NCBI RefSeq assembly: GCF_023283825.1
Contig: NZ_JAKILD010000005.1
Span: 62,001 to 126,000 of the forward strand
Source: Shewanella olleyana
Lineage (GTDB): Bacteria > Pseudomonadota > Gammaproteobacteria > Enterobacterales > Shewanellaceae
Reading direction: 5' to 3'
DNA: 64,000 nt
Shown: in pieces, positions 9,575 to 17,892 of the stretch
How positions within the stretch are numbered: the stretch's first letter is position 1
How the letters are laid out: every line of letters starts with the position of its first letter
The notes under the pieces: generated by a model
The model's input: the letters and a program-made list of their open reading frames with translations, nothing else
What the model was told of the DNA's origin: nothing
Database searches by the model: none
Program-made: the position numbers and the translations under genes

Positions 9575-9622
9575 ATTTATTTCACAATTCACTTATTTCA
9601 CAATTCATTTATTTCACAATCC
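9575..9622. repeat. Three tandem copies of a 16-bp unit
   Basis: The unit ATTTATTTCACAATTC occurs three times head to tail, with one change in the second copy and one in the third. It is non-coding and probably arose by replication slippage. Confidence 0.9.
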
Positions 9623-9716
9623 ATTGCAGCTTCTCATTATCAATTCAAAAAATAATAGTTTATTCAATAAGGCATAAACAGGCGCAGCGGCTATTTCTCT
9701 TTGTCTCAAAAATCAT

Positions 9717-9744
9717 GAAAAAGCGAGCCAAAGGGCTCGCTTTT
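9717..9744 (-). terminator. Intrinsic terminator of the DsbD-like gene
   Basis: Arms AAAAGCGAGCC and GGGCTCGCTTTT around a 3-nt loop, with T-rich tails in both directions. It lies about 45 nt past the minus-strand stop. Confidence 0.85.
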
Positions 9745-9790
9745 AAACGTTCATCAAAAAATTGAACAATGGAAGTCAACTATTGCTAAA

Positions 9791-11203
9791 TTACTTCTGC
9801 TTATAGCGTTTAATTTTGACAATGATGTAAGTCAGTAAAATTGAACCTGCGATAAGCCCTACAGAGAACACCACGTTTTGCAATGCCATTGGGTTGATGA
9901 CTAACATGCTGCCTAAACCTAGCATCATGATCCCTGACATCAGCTTGAGTACTTCACCTTCTTTTTCAGTGAGTTTACGTTTACCTAATGTCGCTGAAAA
10001 CACGATGACTATGGTTGCTAACGGAATAACATAAATAATGTTATAGGCAATTAAGTACATGTATCGTTCAACGGTATCTAAGCCTGAAATTGACAGTACA
10101 GAGGTGTAAATCATCGGGAAGCCAGCGGTGCACAATAACTCGTAAGCATTAGCAAGAATCGCCAGTACAGCCGAGCCAAATATCAGCGTTGGCAATGAGC
10201 TGGTTTTAGATAGCTTACCCATGCGTTTAATTAAGCTGCCTCGGTTTTCAACTGACATGGACAAGCTGACATCCCCTTTACCGAAGAAAAAGTCTTTGAT
10301 GTTCACCAAGGCGGCCACCAGGGCGATTAATCCTGCCCCGGTGATAATCCAACCTCCATCACTGCCACCAAGCAGTTGGAATAAGTTGAGCCATGCACTC
10401 ATAAAGATAAAGTAAATAAACCCTGAGAAGAATACGAAGATACCGCCAACAAGTAACATACGACCGCGGCTGCCTGCGTTAACCATGATGCTCAGCAAAA
10501 ATAGTAAAACGAAGAAAGCACAAGGGTTAAAGGCATCAACACCAGCCAGTACAAGGGTTAATACTGGCAGTGACATTTTTTCAGGCTGCACAGCACCAAT
10601 AAGCGGAATATCTACAGGTTGTACGTGAGGCTTTGAATCAATGCTTGATTGCTCACCTGTGGCAGCGCCAAAGTCCATACCACAAGTGCTAGGGTTATTT
10701 GGATCTGAATCGTCGCTGCAGGTTGCAAATAGCGGCGCATCGGCAGTGGTTTTATCCTCATAAAAGTCTGCCATCACATCTTGCATATCGGCAGTGCCAC
10801 CATTTCTTTGATAACAAGCTTCAAGGCGTTCCAGTATGTAGCGCCCAGTCACATCATGGTTGTTGTAACCAATAATAGCTTCGCCACAAACGGCAAAGTA
10901 GGGAACCGATTTCGGTTCTACACCGGTTTGTTTCCCCATTTCCATTAACTTATCAACATTACCAGGCTCGCTAATCAGGTAATCTTCCAAGTTTATCCAA
11001 CTGTATCGCTCGGCAAGTGCATCAATAAAAGGATGCGCCTCACGGCAATGAGGGCAGGTCTGTGACCAGAAAAAATGTAAATTTACCGAGGGTTCGGTAG
11101 CGGTTTTGTTGACCCAAATATCGGAATCATTGGCTTGCGCTAAGCCCGATACAGAAAAAATTAAGCAGAAAAACATCATAATGCGGGTGAAAAACTTGCT
11201 CAT
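9791..11203 (-). CDS. Thioredoxin-fold plus DsbD/CcdA-like membrane redox protein
   Basis: A 470-residue fusion. After a signal peptide (cleavage near AQA) comes a thioredoxin-like domain of about 100 residues with the redox motif CPHC (FWSQTCPHCREAH) and the cis-Pro stretch SVPYFAVCG. Then about six or seven membrane segments carry single cysteines in DAFNPCAFF and YELLCTAGFP, placed like the two intramembrane cysteines of DsbD/CcdA. It probably passes electrons from the cytoplasm to periplasmic thiols. The ATG at 11203 is chosen because GAGG precedes it; an in-frame TTG lies four codons upstream. Divergent from the CpxP-like gene, with a CpxR-type box between them. Confidence 0.78.
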   Translation of the reverse strand: MSKFFTRIMMFFCLIFSVSGLAQANDSDIWVNKTATEPSVNLHFFWSQTCPHCREAHPFIDALAERYSWINLEDYLISEPGNVDKLMEMGKQTGVEPKSVPYFAVCGEAIIGYNNHDVTGRYILERLEACYQRNGGTADMQDVMADFYEDKTTADAPLFATCSDDSDPNNPSTCGMDFGAATGEQSSIDSKPHVQPVDIPLIGAVQPEKMSLPVLTLVLAGVDAFNPCAFFVLLFLLSIMVNAGSRGRMLLVGGIFVFFSGFIYFIFMSAWLNLFQLLGGSDGGWIITGAGLIALVAALVNIKDFFFGKGDVSLSMSVENRGSLIKRMGKLSKTSSLPTLIFGSAVLAILANAYELLCTAGFPMIYTSVLSISGLDTVERYMYLIAYNIIYVIPLATIVIVFSATLGKRKLTEKEGEVLKLMSGIMMLGLGSMLVINPMALQNVVFSVGLIAGSILLTYIIVKIKRYKQK

Positions 11204-11615
11204 CCATAACCTCAACTAATACACCAAAAAGAATTAACAAGAACCTCAGTCGCTAAAGTATGTGTTGCTTTAGTTAAACTGAGCTTTGTTCTGTTATCTC
11301 TGATACATAACTTATATATTTTGTTCAGTATGGAAATGATTCGTTTTGATATACGTGAACTGGCTCCCATTCTGCTTTATAGAATTGTTTTTCTGCTAGA
11401 AATGAGATCTTTACATAGCTTTACCGACTCATAACCCTAACTGACATTGCATTGGCTAAACTAGCTTCATACCAAAAACGACTTCAACAAATTTTGAATA
11501 AGTCACCTTGGTAAAGCGAAACCAAATTCTGTTAACAGTGCTGTTTACCCTAATTGATAAAAGCGCTGGTAACCATTATTCACATGATGAATTAAGCAAA
11601 TATATAGGTGAAATT
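11204..11615. other. Divergent control region of redox and CpxP-like genes
   Basis: A 412-nt gap between two divergent envelope genes. It holds the CpxR-type box at 11410-11424. The leader of the CpxP-like gene after that box is about 190 nt, and a weaker GTAAA-like element occurs near 11510. An open frame extends the CpxP-like gene upstream to 11508, but the ribosome site and signal peptide favour 11616. Confidence 0.6.
11410..11424 (-). promoter_or_regulatory. CpxR-binding box
   Basis: On the minus strand this reads GTAAAGCTATGTAAA, a perfect match to the known CpxR consensus GTAAA-N5-GTAAA. It lies 207 nt ahead of the DsbD-like gene and 192 nt ahead of the CpxP-like gene, so it could serve either or both. 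Binding is inferred from the match and from the CpxRA genes nearby. Confidence 0.72.
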
Positions 11616-12125
11616 ATGAAATCACGTTTAACAGTAAAAAGCAGTTTATTAGCCCTTGTTGCTTCTTCAGTGTTATTAGCAGGCCAAGTACACGCCGCAG
11701 ATACAACCACGTTGACTGCACAGTCAGAGCAAACTCAGCAAAAAAGTGAACGCGCTCATGGTGGCAAACACCACGGTAAAAGTATGCACAAAAGTGTACG
11801 CAAAATGCTTCGCTCTTTGGATTTAACTGAAACTCAAAGAACTGACGTACGCGCTATCTTTGACAAGTACAAAGCTGAGAAAGGCGAGCGTCCATCAGCT
11901 GAAGAGCGTGCTGCTCATAAAGCTGAAATGTTAGCGCTGATCAGCAATGCAAACTTTGACGATGCTCAAGCTGAAGCCATTATTGATGCTAAGCAACTTA
12001 AGCAGAAAGAAGGCATGAAGAACTTCATGAAAATGCAAAACGAAATCTATCAATTACTGACTGAAGAGCAAAAAGCGAAGTTTGACTCACGTTTTACTAA
12101 AGTCAAAGGTAAAGGTCGTGGTTAA
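11616..12125 (+). CDS. CpxP/Spy-family periplasmic chaperone
   Basis: A 169-residue periplasmic protein with a signal peptide ending VHA and two LTXXQ-type motifs, LDLTETQRTDV and LLTEEQKAKF, in a highly charged all-helical domain, as in CpxP and Spy. A His/Lys-rich stretch (HGGKHHGKSMHKS) follows the leader and might bind metal. CpxP restrains CpxA and Spy is a holdase; which role applies here is unclear. The start at 11616 has the ribosome site AGGTG and a good leader. Upstream CpxR-type box and nearby cpxRA support Cpx control. fieF follows 66 nt downstream on the same strand, as beside cpxP in enterobacteria. Confidence 0.85.
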   Translation: MKSRLTVKSSLLALVASSVLLAGQVHAADTTTLTAQSEQTQQKSERAHGGKHHGKSMHKSVRKMLRSLDLTETQRTDVRAIFDKYKAEKGERPSAEERAAHKAEMLALISNANFDDAQAEAIIDAKQLKQKEGMKNFMKMQNEIYQLLTEEQKAKFDSRFTKVKGKGRG

Positions 12126-12191
12126 TAGTTGACGGAGTCAGTTATAATAGAGGGATACTATCTAGCTAAATGATGCGTGATTACCTCTATT

Positions 12192-13064
12192 ATGACAAAA
12201 GATTCAGAGTACGATTTTTGGGTTAAACTGGCGAGCCGTGCTGCGGTAGCAACAGCCTTAATCCTTATCGTGATAAAACTACTCGCTTGGCTCTATTCAG
12301 GGTCAGCGAGTATGCTTGCATCATTAACCGACTCATTTGCTGATGCACTAGCGTCCATCGTTAACTTCATTGCAATTCGCTATGCCATTCTACCTGCTGA
12401 TGATGATCATCGCTATGGTCATGGTAAAGCTGAGCCTTTAGCCTCTCTTGCTCAATCCGCCTTTATTCTTGGTTCTGCTTTTTTGCTGATGTTTTATGGT
12501 GGTGAGCGACTGTTTAACCCTGTTGAAGTTACTCATGCTGGTTTAGGCGTAGTTGTTTCGATCATTGCCCTTATCATGACCTTTGCGTTAGTACTTCTTC
12601 AAAAGAAGGCCTTAGCTAAAACCAACAGCACTGTGGTTGAAGCCGACTCACTGCATTATAAGTCAGACTTGTTCTTAAACGGCGCAGTGTTACTAGCCTT
12701 AGTGTTAGCGCAGTATGGCTGGTGGTGGGCAGATGGTTTATTTGCAGTACTTATTGCGTTATACATCGGTCATCAAGCACTTGATTTAGGTTATCGCTCA
12801 ATTCAGTCACTGCTGGATAGAGAGCTTGATGAAGAAACCCGTGCAGAAATCGTCGAGATTGTTAAGCAAGATCCTAGGGTGAATGGTTTACATGAATTAC
12901 GCACTCGCCAAGCGGGCAAGACAACCTTTATTCAGTTTCACATCGAGCTTAAAGGCTCGTTATTACTGCGAGAAGCACACGAAATTACCGATAAGACTGA
13001 ACAGCGGTTGCGAGATGCATTTGATAGTGCTGAGGTGATAATTCACCAAGACCCTATAGACTAG
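12192..13064 (+). CDS. fieF: Cation-efflux (CDF) transporter FieF/YiiP
   Basis: A 290-residue cation diffusion facilitator that exports divalent metals (Zn, Fe, Cd) in exchange for protons from the inner membrane. The transport site is intact: Asp47 and Asp51 (SLTDSFAD) and His155 and Asp159 (HYKSD). The HRYGHGKAEPLA segment and the C-terminal cytoplasmic domain with HELRTRQAGK and HEITD histidines are present. It is nearly identical in layout to the structurally known Shewanella oneidensis YiiP. The ATG is preferred over a GTG five codons upstream. A TATAAT hexamer at 12143 may be a local -10. Downstream is a strong terminator shared with gntK. Confidence 0.95.
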   Translation: MTKDSEYDFWVKLASRAAVATALILIVIKLLAWLYSGSASMLASLTDSFADALASIVNFIAIRYAILPADDDHRYGHGKAEPLASLAQSAFILGSAFLLMFYGGERLFNPVEVTHAGLGVVVSIIALIMTFALVLLQKKALAKTNSTVVEADSLHYKSDLFLNGAVLLALVLAQYGWWWADGLFAVLIALYIGHQALDLGYRSIQSLLDRELDEETRAEIVEIVKQDPRVNGLHELRTRQAGKTTFIQFHIELKGSLLLREAHEITDKTEQRLRDAFDSAEVIIHQDPID

Positions 13065-13122
13065 CCTTGCTTAACTGATTTTTTACTTGGTTATAAGCCT
13101 AGCTATAGGTTGATGGAATTAA

Positions 13123-13162
13123 TAAAAAGCCGCCAACAATTTGCATTGTTAGCGGCTTTTTT
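13123..13162. terminator. Bidirectional terminator between fieF and gntK
   Basis: Long hairpin with arms AAAAGCCGCCAACAAT and ATTGTTAGCGGCTTTT around a 4-nt loop, flanked by A-run on the left and T-run on the right. It serves both convergent genes. Confidence 0.9.
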
Positions 13163-13189
13163 ATATCTGTTTGGTATTTTGGAAGCGGC

Positions 13190-13702
13190 CTAATAACCTA
13201 GTTTTTTAAATTGCTCAGTTGCTTCGGTAACAATATTATCGATACTGTTATCGACATTCACAGTCACCACCAAGTCTTCTTGACTAGGATCTTCCAAGGT
13301 AGCAAATTGGCTATCGACCATGTTTTGTTTCATAAAATGGCCACTTCGAGCCTGCATACGCGCCAAGATCAAATCATAACTGCCTTTAAGGTATAGAAAT
13401 GCCACTTGCTGGTTACCTTCACGGATAGTGTCTCGGTATTGCTGTTTTAGTGCAGAACAAACAATAATGGCGGTTTCATTTTTAGATTCGATACTGTAAG
13501 CCGCGTCTCGAACGCGCTCTAACCATGGCGCTCTATCATTATCATTTAACGGCTCGCCACGAGCCATTTTTTGAATATTAGCCCGCGGGTGTAAGTCATC
13601 ACCATCAATAAATTTAGCATTCAAGCTAATTGCTAATTTTTCGCCAATGGTGCTTTTACCACAAGCACACACCCCCATCACAATAATGGTTTTACCGGTC
13701 AT
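13190..13702 (-). CDS. gntK: Gluconokinase
   Basis: A 170-residue P-loop kinase that phosphorylates gluconate to 6-phosphogluconate, feeding the Entner-Doudoroff or pentose phosphate pathway. Walker A is GVCACGKS (10-17), followed by the family's DGDDLHP substrate motif, the NDNDRAPWL segment and the CSALKQQYRD segment. Length is typical. No gluconate transporter or edd/eda genes are adjacent, so it stands alone between fieF and ntrC. Confidence 0.93.
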   Translation of the reverse strand: MTGKTIIVMGVCACGKSTIGEKLAISLNAKFIDGDDLHPRANIQKMARGEPLNDNDRAPWLERVRDAAYSIESKNETAIIVCSALKQQYRDTIREGNQQVAFLYLKGSYDLILARMQARSGHFMKQNMVDSQFATLEDPSQEDLVVTVNVDNSIDNIVTEATEQFKKLGY

Positions 13703-13737
13703 TTACGTACCTCAAATTTGGAAATGATTTTATTAAA

Positions 13738-13764
13738 CAAAAAGGATAGCAATGGCTATCCTTT
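13738..13764 (-). terminator. Terminator of the ntrBC unit
   Basis: Arms AAAGGATAGC and GCTATCCTTT around a 4-nt loop. On the minus strand it is followed by TTTTTG, 25 nt past the ntrC stop. Confidence 0.88.
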
Positions 13765-13788
13765 GTGGCATTGATGGTTGTAGCCAAA

Positions 13789-15204
13789 CTAATCCATTTC
13801 TAACTCTTTTAATTTACGCGTTAGGGTGTTTCGTCCCCAACCTAAACGTTTTGCAGCTTCTTGTTTATGGCCTTGAGTATGCTTAAGCGCAGTTTTTAAT
13901 AAAATACGTTCAAAGGCTGGTTGGACTTCGGTGAGTAAGTCACTTTCGCCAGCAGCTAACTTTTCATCTATCCACTGGGTTAATGCCACTTGCCAATCTG
14001 ATACACCATTGACTCTTTCTCCAGCACTTACTGGGTCTTTCAATAGCTCTGTCGGTAAATCTTGAGGCAGAATTTCTTGACCAGAAGCCATCACAGTTAA
14101 CCAGCGACAGGTGTTTTCAAGTTGCCTGACGTTACCTGGCCACGGTAACTGCTCCAACTTAGTGGCAGTTTCTTTGGTGAGTATTTTAGGTTCAACGCCA
14201 ATTTCTTTTGCGGCAGAGACGAGGAAGTGAGTCGCCAGTTGAGCAATATCTTCACGACGCTGTGACAGCGGTGGTAGATGAACTCGGATAACGTTGAGAC
14301 GATGGAATAAATCTTCACGAAAATCGCCCTTTTGCACCAGTAATTCTAAGTCTTGATGGGTTGCGGCAATAATTCGAACATCCACTTGCACAGCAATATG
14401 ACCACCGACACGATAGAACTGACCATCAGCCAGAACACGTAATAAACGGGTTTGCACATCAAGTGGCATATCACCGATTTCATCTAAAAATAATGTGCCT
14501 CCATTGGCTTGTTCAAAGCGGCCTTGGCGTACATTTGCCGCTCCAGTAAAGGCACCTTTTTCATGGCCAAACAATTCTGATTCGATAAGATCTTTAGGAA
14601 TAGCAGCCATGTTTAGTGCGATAAATGGGTTATCTTTTCGTGGGCTGTGTTTGTGCAACGCGCCAGCCACGAGCTCTTTACCTGTCCCCGATTGCCCATT
14701 AATGAGCACACTAATCGATGAGCGAGAAAGGCGGCCAATGGCTCTGAACACCTCCTGCATAGATGGCGCTTCACCAATAATTTCAGGGGTTTTGACTACT
14801 TCTGGTTCTGCACTTGGTGCAGGAACTTGCTCGGTTGCATGAGTCAGTGCACGCTCTACTAGTGCGATGGCTTCATCGATATCAAACGGTTTTGGCAAAT
14901 ACTCAAAGGCACCCGCTTGATAAGCGCTGACGGCACTGTCTAAATCTGAATGCGCAGTCATGATGATCACAGGAATGTGCGGGTAATGCATTTGTAAGCG
15001 ATCGAGCAGGGTTAGCCCGTCAGTACCTGGCATACGAATATCTGACACAATCACAATCGGTTGTGATATTTCTAATGCTTGCCACAATGACTCTGCGGCA
15101 GCAAAACTGGCAGTAGATATTTTAGCACCTAGTAAGGCCCTTTCTAAAACCCAGCGAATTGAGCTGTCGTCATCGAGGATCCAAACTTGTTCGCTTATAC
15201 TCAT
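13789..15204 (-). CDS. glnG: Nitrogen regulator NtrC (sigma-54 activator)
   Basis: A 471-residue enhancer-binding protein. Receiver domain with Asp55 in VSDIRMPG; AAA+ domain with Walker A GQSGTGKE (about 168), the sigma-54 contact loop GAFTGA and the ESELFGHEKG segment; C-terminal Fis-type helix-turn-helix ending AAKRLGWGRNTLTRKLKELEMD. When phosphorylated by NtrB it activates sigma-54 promoters under nitrogen limitation. Likely targets in this window are glnA (three NtrC-type sites and a -24/-12 promoter) and its own operon (two sites ahead of ntrB). It follows ntrB by 30 nt. Confidence 0.96.
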   Translation of the reverse strand: MSISEQVWILDDDSSIRWVLERALLGAKISTASFAAAESLWQALEISQPIVIVSDIRMPGTDGLTLLDRLQMHYPHIPVIIMTAHSDLDSAVSAYQAGAFEYLPKPFDIDEAIALVERALTHATEQVPAPSAEPEVVKTPEIIGEAPSMQEVFRAIGRLSRSSISVLINGQSGTGKELVAGALHKHSPRKDNPFIALNMAAIPKDLIESELFGHEKGAFTGAANVRQGRFEQANGGTLFLDEIGDMPLDVQTRLLRVLADGQFYRVGGHIAVQVDVRIIAATHQDLELLVQKGDFREDLFHRLNVIRVHLPPLSQRREDIAQLATHFLVSAAKEIGVEPKILTKETATKLEQLPWPGNVRQLENTCRWLTVMASGQEILPQDLPTELLKDPVSAGERVNGVSDWQVALTQWIDEKLAAGESDLLTEVQPAFERILLKTALKHTQGHKQEAAKRLGWGRNTLTRKLKELEMD

Positions 15205-15234
15205 GTTACTTCCTCTATAGCCATCAATGGCATG

Positions 15235-16272
15235 TTATTGTAATGGCAGGATAATAGTAAATTCTGTGTGCCCTGGTGCCGATACGCAATCAATTCGACC
15301 TCCGTGTAATCGAGCGATATTGTGTGCAATTGACAGCCCTAAACCTGAACCTTCATCACGGCCTGTTACCATCGGATAAAACAAAGTATCTAATAACTCG
15401 GCAGGGATCCCCGGACCGTCATCTATAATTGATAACGCTAGCACTAACTTGAACCTTTGAGTGCCTATGGTGACCTGATGTTGAGTTCGAGTTCGAATGA
15501 GTATTTCTCCCCCTTGACGCTCTAATGCTTGAGTTGCATTTTGTACGATATTCAATACCGCTTGCTGCATTTGGTCTGAGTCCATACTCATATCTGGAAT
15601 GGAAGGGTCGTAGTCGCGGGAGAGGGTGATATTTTTGGGCAAAGTTAATTCAATCAACTTCAGAACTTTTTGCACCACTTGGTGGATATTATGCTCAGTA
15701 TGCTGAGTTGGGCGTTGTGGCCCTAATAATTTATCGACCAAATTACGTAATCTATCAGCCTGCTCGATGATGAGATCGGTAAATTCTTTTAATTCAGGTT
15801 CAGCGAGTTCTCGTGACAATAATTGAGCTGCACCACGAAGGCCGCCTAAGGGGTTTTTAATTTCATGAGCTAGATTACGCACTAAAAACTGGGCGGCTTG
15901 CTGCTGTGCATCAAGGTTGAGTTGTTGATGAATTCGGTGTTGTTGATCCACCTGACGAAGCTCTAATAAGCTTAAGTTATCTTCGCTTTCCATAGGGCTT
16001 AAGGTGATATCAATAATATGGTGCACGCCATCTAAGGTTATGAGTGCAGCTGTATTGACGGTAACGCCTTGATTGGCATTGACTGAATCAATCAGTAATT
16101 GACTTTCTACAGCCATAAATTGATAAAGCTCAGGAAGGCGCTGTTCAAGTAGCTTATTTGCACCAACGCCAAGCAGCTGTTCAGCTGCCGCATTGGCATA
16201 ACGAGGCCGTAATTCGCTATCAATAACGAAAACCGCGGTAACTAAATGATTCAGCAGATTATTTGTGTCCAT
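15235..16272 (-). CDS. glnL: Nitrogen sensor kinase NtrB
   Basis: A 345-residue cytosolic kinase/phosphatase. N-terminal PAS domain (about 5-105), the His136 box NLAHEIKNPLGGLRGAAQLL, and an HATPase domain with NIVQNATQAL, DDGPGIP and GSGLGLSIA. It controls NtrC phosphorylation in response to PII protein. The ATG at 16272 has AGGAC in front. An in-frame extension to 16332 is unlikely because it would run through the two NtrC-type sites at 16295-16324. Confidence 0.95.
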   Translation of the reverse strand: MDTNNLLNHLVTAVFVIDSELRPRYANAAAEQLLGVGANKLLEQRLPELYQFMAVESQLLIDSVNANQGVTVNTAALITLDGVHHIIDITLSPMESEDNLSLLELRQVDQQHRIHQQLNLDAQQQAAQFLVRNLAHEIKNPLGGLRGAAQLLSRELAEPELKEFTDLIIEQADRLRNLVDKLLGPQRPTQHTEHNIHQVVQKVLKLIELTLPKNITLSRDYDPSIPDMSMDSDQMQQAVLNIVQNATQALERQGGEILIRTRTQHQVTIGTQRFKLVLALSIIDDGPGIPAELLDTLFYPMVTGRDEGSGLGLSIAHNIARLHGGRIDCVSAPGHTEFTIILPLQ

Positions 16273-16294
16273 CAATTGTCCTGCATAATGAGAG

Positions 16295-16324
16295 TGCACT
16301 ATTATGTTGCACCAATTTGGTGCG
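16295..16324. promoter_or_regulatory. Two overlapping NtrC-type sites ahead of ntrB
   Basis: TGCACCAATTTGGTGCG (16308-16324) is almost a perfect match to TGCACCA-N3-TGGTGCA, and TGCACTATTATGTTGCA (16295-16311) overlaps it by four bases. They lie 23-52 nt ahead of the ntrB start, a layout that suggests autorepression of ntrBC. Confidence 0.82.
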
Positions 16325-16398
16325 CTGCGCAACTTATTCTACATCGACAATCAACAGCAAATACTCTTAACCGCTATGTTTTATCTGTATGATAAATA

Positions 16399-16971
16399 TC
16401 AGTTTTTAGCTGGTCTTGGCATTGGCTTTGGCTTCAATGCAATTGATGTCTGATGTAAAAATATCTTTCTAGCAGAACTTGATGCAAGGACTTTGCCGTT
16501 TTGGGTCAAAATTTTAACCACTAAATTATGTTCGCCTCGATTAACTTCGGTGACATTAAAGATTGCACTGGGTTGAGGTTGACCATAAAGGATGTCATCA
16601 ATATATAAAGCGAGCAGGTAACCATTAGGTAATTCAGGTGCGGCGCTGGCGACAACGGTAAAGTTACCTTGGTTATTACGGATGGTTTCTTCTTGAGTTG
16701 GATTAACAATGCGCACGCGGTAGGTGATAGGCTCTGCGGCTTTGGTATTGGTCTGTGTTTCGTTAGGAATGGTTACCGAAATATTGTTTTGGGTGTTTTG
16801 ACTTAGCTCGACCGGTTCCGCATTCTCTTTGGGTTCATCACTATAATGGACTTTTCCATTTTCATCGACCCAACGATAAACGGTTGCATGGCTGTTTGAG
16901 ATAGCCATACTACACAAAATCAGGCTGATAATTAGGCTAGTCATTAAACTGGTCATTAGAGTCGAGCGCAT
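16399..16971 (-). CDS. Secreted DUF4124 protein
   Basis: A 190-residue protein with a signal peptide and an N-terminal DUF4124 motif, VYRWVDENGKVHYSDEPKE, directly after cleavage. A beta-rich domain follows (about 80-175) with a PELPNGYLLALYIDDI segment resembling an Ig-like or fibronectin-like fold. The function of DUF4124 proteins is unknown. The ATG at 16971 has AAGGA before it; a GTG five codons upstream is less likely. It lies upstream of ntrB with a gap of 126 nt. Confidence 0.8.
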   Translation of the reverse strand: MRSTLMTSLMTSLIISLILCSMAISNSHATVYRWVDENGKVHYSDEPKENAEPVELSQNTQNNISVTIPNETQTNTKAAEPITYRVRIVNPTQEETIRNNQGNFTVVASAAPELPNGYLLALYIDDILYGQPQPSAIFNVTEVNRGEHNLVVKILTQNGKVLASSSARKIFLHQTSIALKPKPMPRPAKN

Positions 16972-17362
16972 TGGAGGTTCCTTCACCTTAGCTTTATTCA
17001 GTTTAATTCTAGCCTCTTTTTAACAAAAAATCAGCAATTACTAGAGGACTGCTTAGGGCCTGTTGACCTTTGCTGGTTAAGTTTTGTTCGAAATAAAAGC
17101 GTTTTAATTGAGGCTGATGGATTGATGCCTAGTCATCTAAGCATCTTTTATTCACAAAGATCCATCCAACAAAGAGTAAAACGCTTTTAGTCGAACCCTT
17201 TGGGCAGCGTTTGTTGGCGATTTTTACTGCGTTATCGACTTTTTATGTAGAATAACTACACCACAAAGTCTCTGCCTTGTATAAATGGCCAACAATCCGC
17301 TGCAAAAATAACCTTGAAAGATCAACAGGCCCTAGTTAATTACAAGCATACAATTTTGCTAA
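16972..17362. other. Intergenic region holding a MITE-like element
   Basis: Nearly all of this 391-nt gap is taken up by the inverted-repeat element at 17054-17334. Outside it I see only the promoter zone of the DUF4124 gene, with no further feature. Confidence 0.6.
17054..17334. mobile_element. MITE-like structured repeat, 281 bp
   Basis: Terminal inverted repeats TAGGGCCTGTTGACCTTT and AAAGATCAACAGGCCCTA match at 17 of 18 positions. Inside are nested inverted pairs: GTTCGAAATAAAAGCGTTTT with AAAACGCTTTTAGTCGAAC, GCAGCGTTTGTTGGC with GCCAACAATCCGCTGC, and a stem around GTAGAATAACTAC. It has no coding capacity. The form fits a non-autonomous element or extragenic structured repeat. From memory, similar sequences recur in Shewanella genomes. 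No clear target-site duplication is seen. Confidence 0.75.
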
Positions 17363-17674
17363 TTAGTTGTACTGACAGCGATATTCGCTCACTTCTGACG
17401 TGCGAATTTTAAAGTTAACATTGGCATCTAACTCAAATAGATCACCTGCCACAATGGTTTTCCACTCACTGGCTTCTGGCAGTAAAACATCAAATTTGCC
17501 TGAGGTAATATTCATGACTTCAGCTTGTGTTGTGTCGAAATCGTATTCACCTGGAAGCACGACACCAAGGGTCTGGTGGCTACCATTTGCAAAGTGGATG
17601 GTGCGGCTGATGACTTTACCGTCAAAGTAAACATTGGCTTGTGTGGCCACATCGACCTGTGAGATTACGCTCAT
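17363..17674 (-). CDS. ppnP: Pyrimidine/purine nucleoside phosphorylase PpnP
   Basis: A 103-residue single-domain cupin of the DUF1255/YaiE family, which splits nucleosides with phosphate to give free bases and ribose-1-phosphate. Family residues NVYFDGKVISRTI, GVVLPGEYDF, MNITSGKFDVLLP and the C-terminal YRCQY are visible, and the length fits. It is monocistronic and sits between the repeat element and bipA. Confidence 0.9.
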   Translation of the reverse strand: MSVISQVDVATQANVYFDGKVISRTIHFANGSHQTLGVVLPGEYDFDTTQAEVMNITSGKFDVLLPEASEWKTIVAGDLFELDANVNFKIRTSEVSEYRCQYN

Positions 17675-17840
17675 TACAGCTCTCCTGCTGGATAAACTTA
17701 AATTGAAATAGTGTTATATATCGTTGAATATAAATTCGTTTAACTTGAATATAAAGTAATTAATCGTTATAGGTTAGATGGAAAAATAAATTCGGTTAAT
17801 ATGACGGTTTAATATGGTAAATGAGTAAGTTACAGGCAAT

Positions 17841-17866
17841 AAAAAACCCGCCTGAGCGGGTTTTTT
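17841..17866 (-). terminator. Terminator of bipA
   Basis: Arms AAAAAACCCGC and GCGGGTTTTTT with a 4-nt loop. It lies about 27 nt past the bipA stop on the minus strand and can act in both directions. Confidence 0.9.
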
Positions 17867-17892
17867 GAATCATTTATAATGATTAATAACGA

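Larger units (their letters stand above)
9370..9790. other. Intergenic region with short tandem repeat and terminator
   Basis: About 420 nt between the cupin and DsbD-like genes. It contains three 16-bp repeats (9575-9622) and the terminator at 9717-9744. A 66-codon plus-strand reading frame covers the repeats but has no ribosome site and low-complexity content, so I do not call it. Confidence 0.5.

Noticed and set aside
9565..9765. A 66-codon plus-strand frame
   Set aside because: It lies over the 16-bp tandem repeats and the terminator, has no ribosome site, and its sequence is low in complexity.
11508..11615. Longer N-terminus for the CpxP-like protein
   Set aside because: The signal peptide and ribosome site both point to 11616; the extension would bury the signal sequence.
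12128..12148. TTGACG followed by TATAAT as a fieF promoter
   Set aside because: The two hexamers are only 9 nt apart, too close for sigma-70; only the TATAAT may be meaningful.
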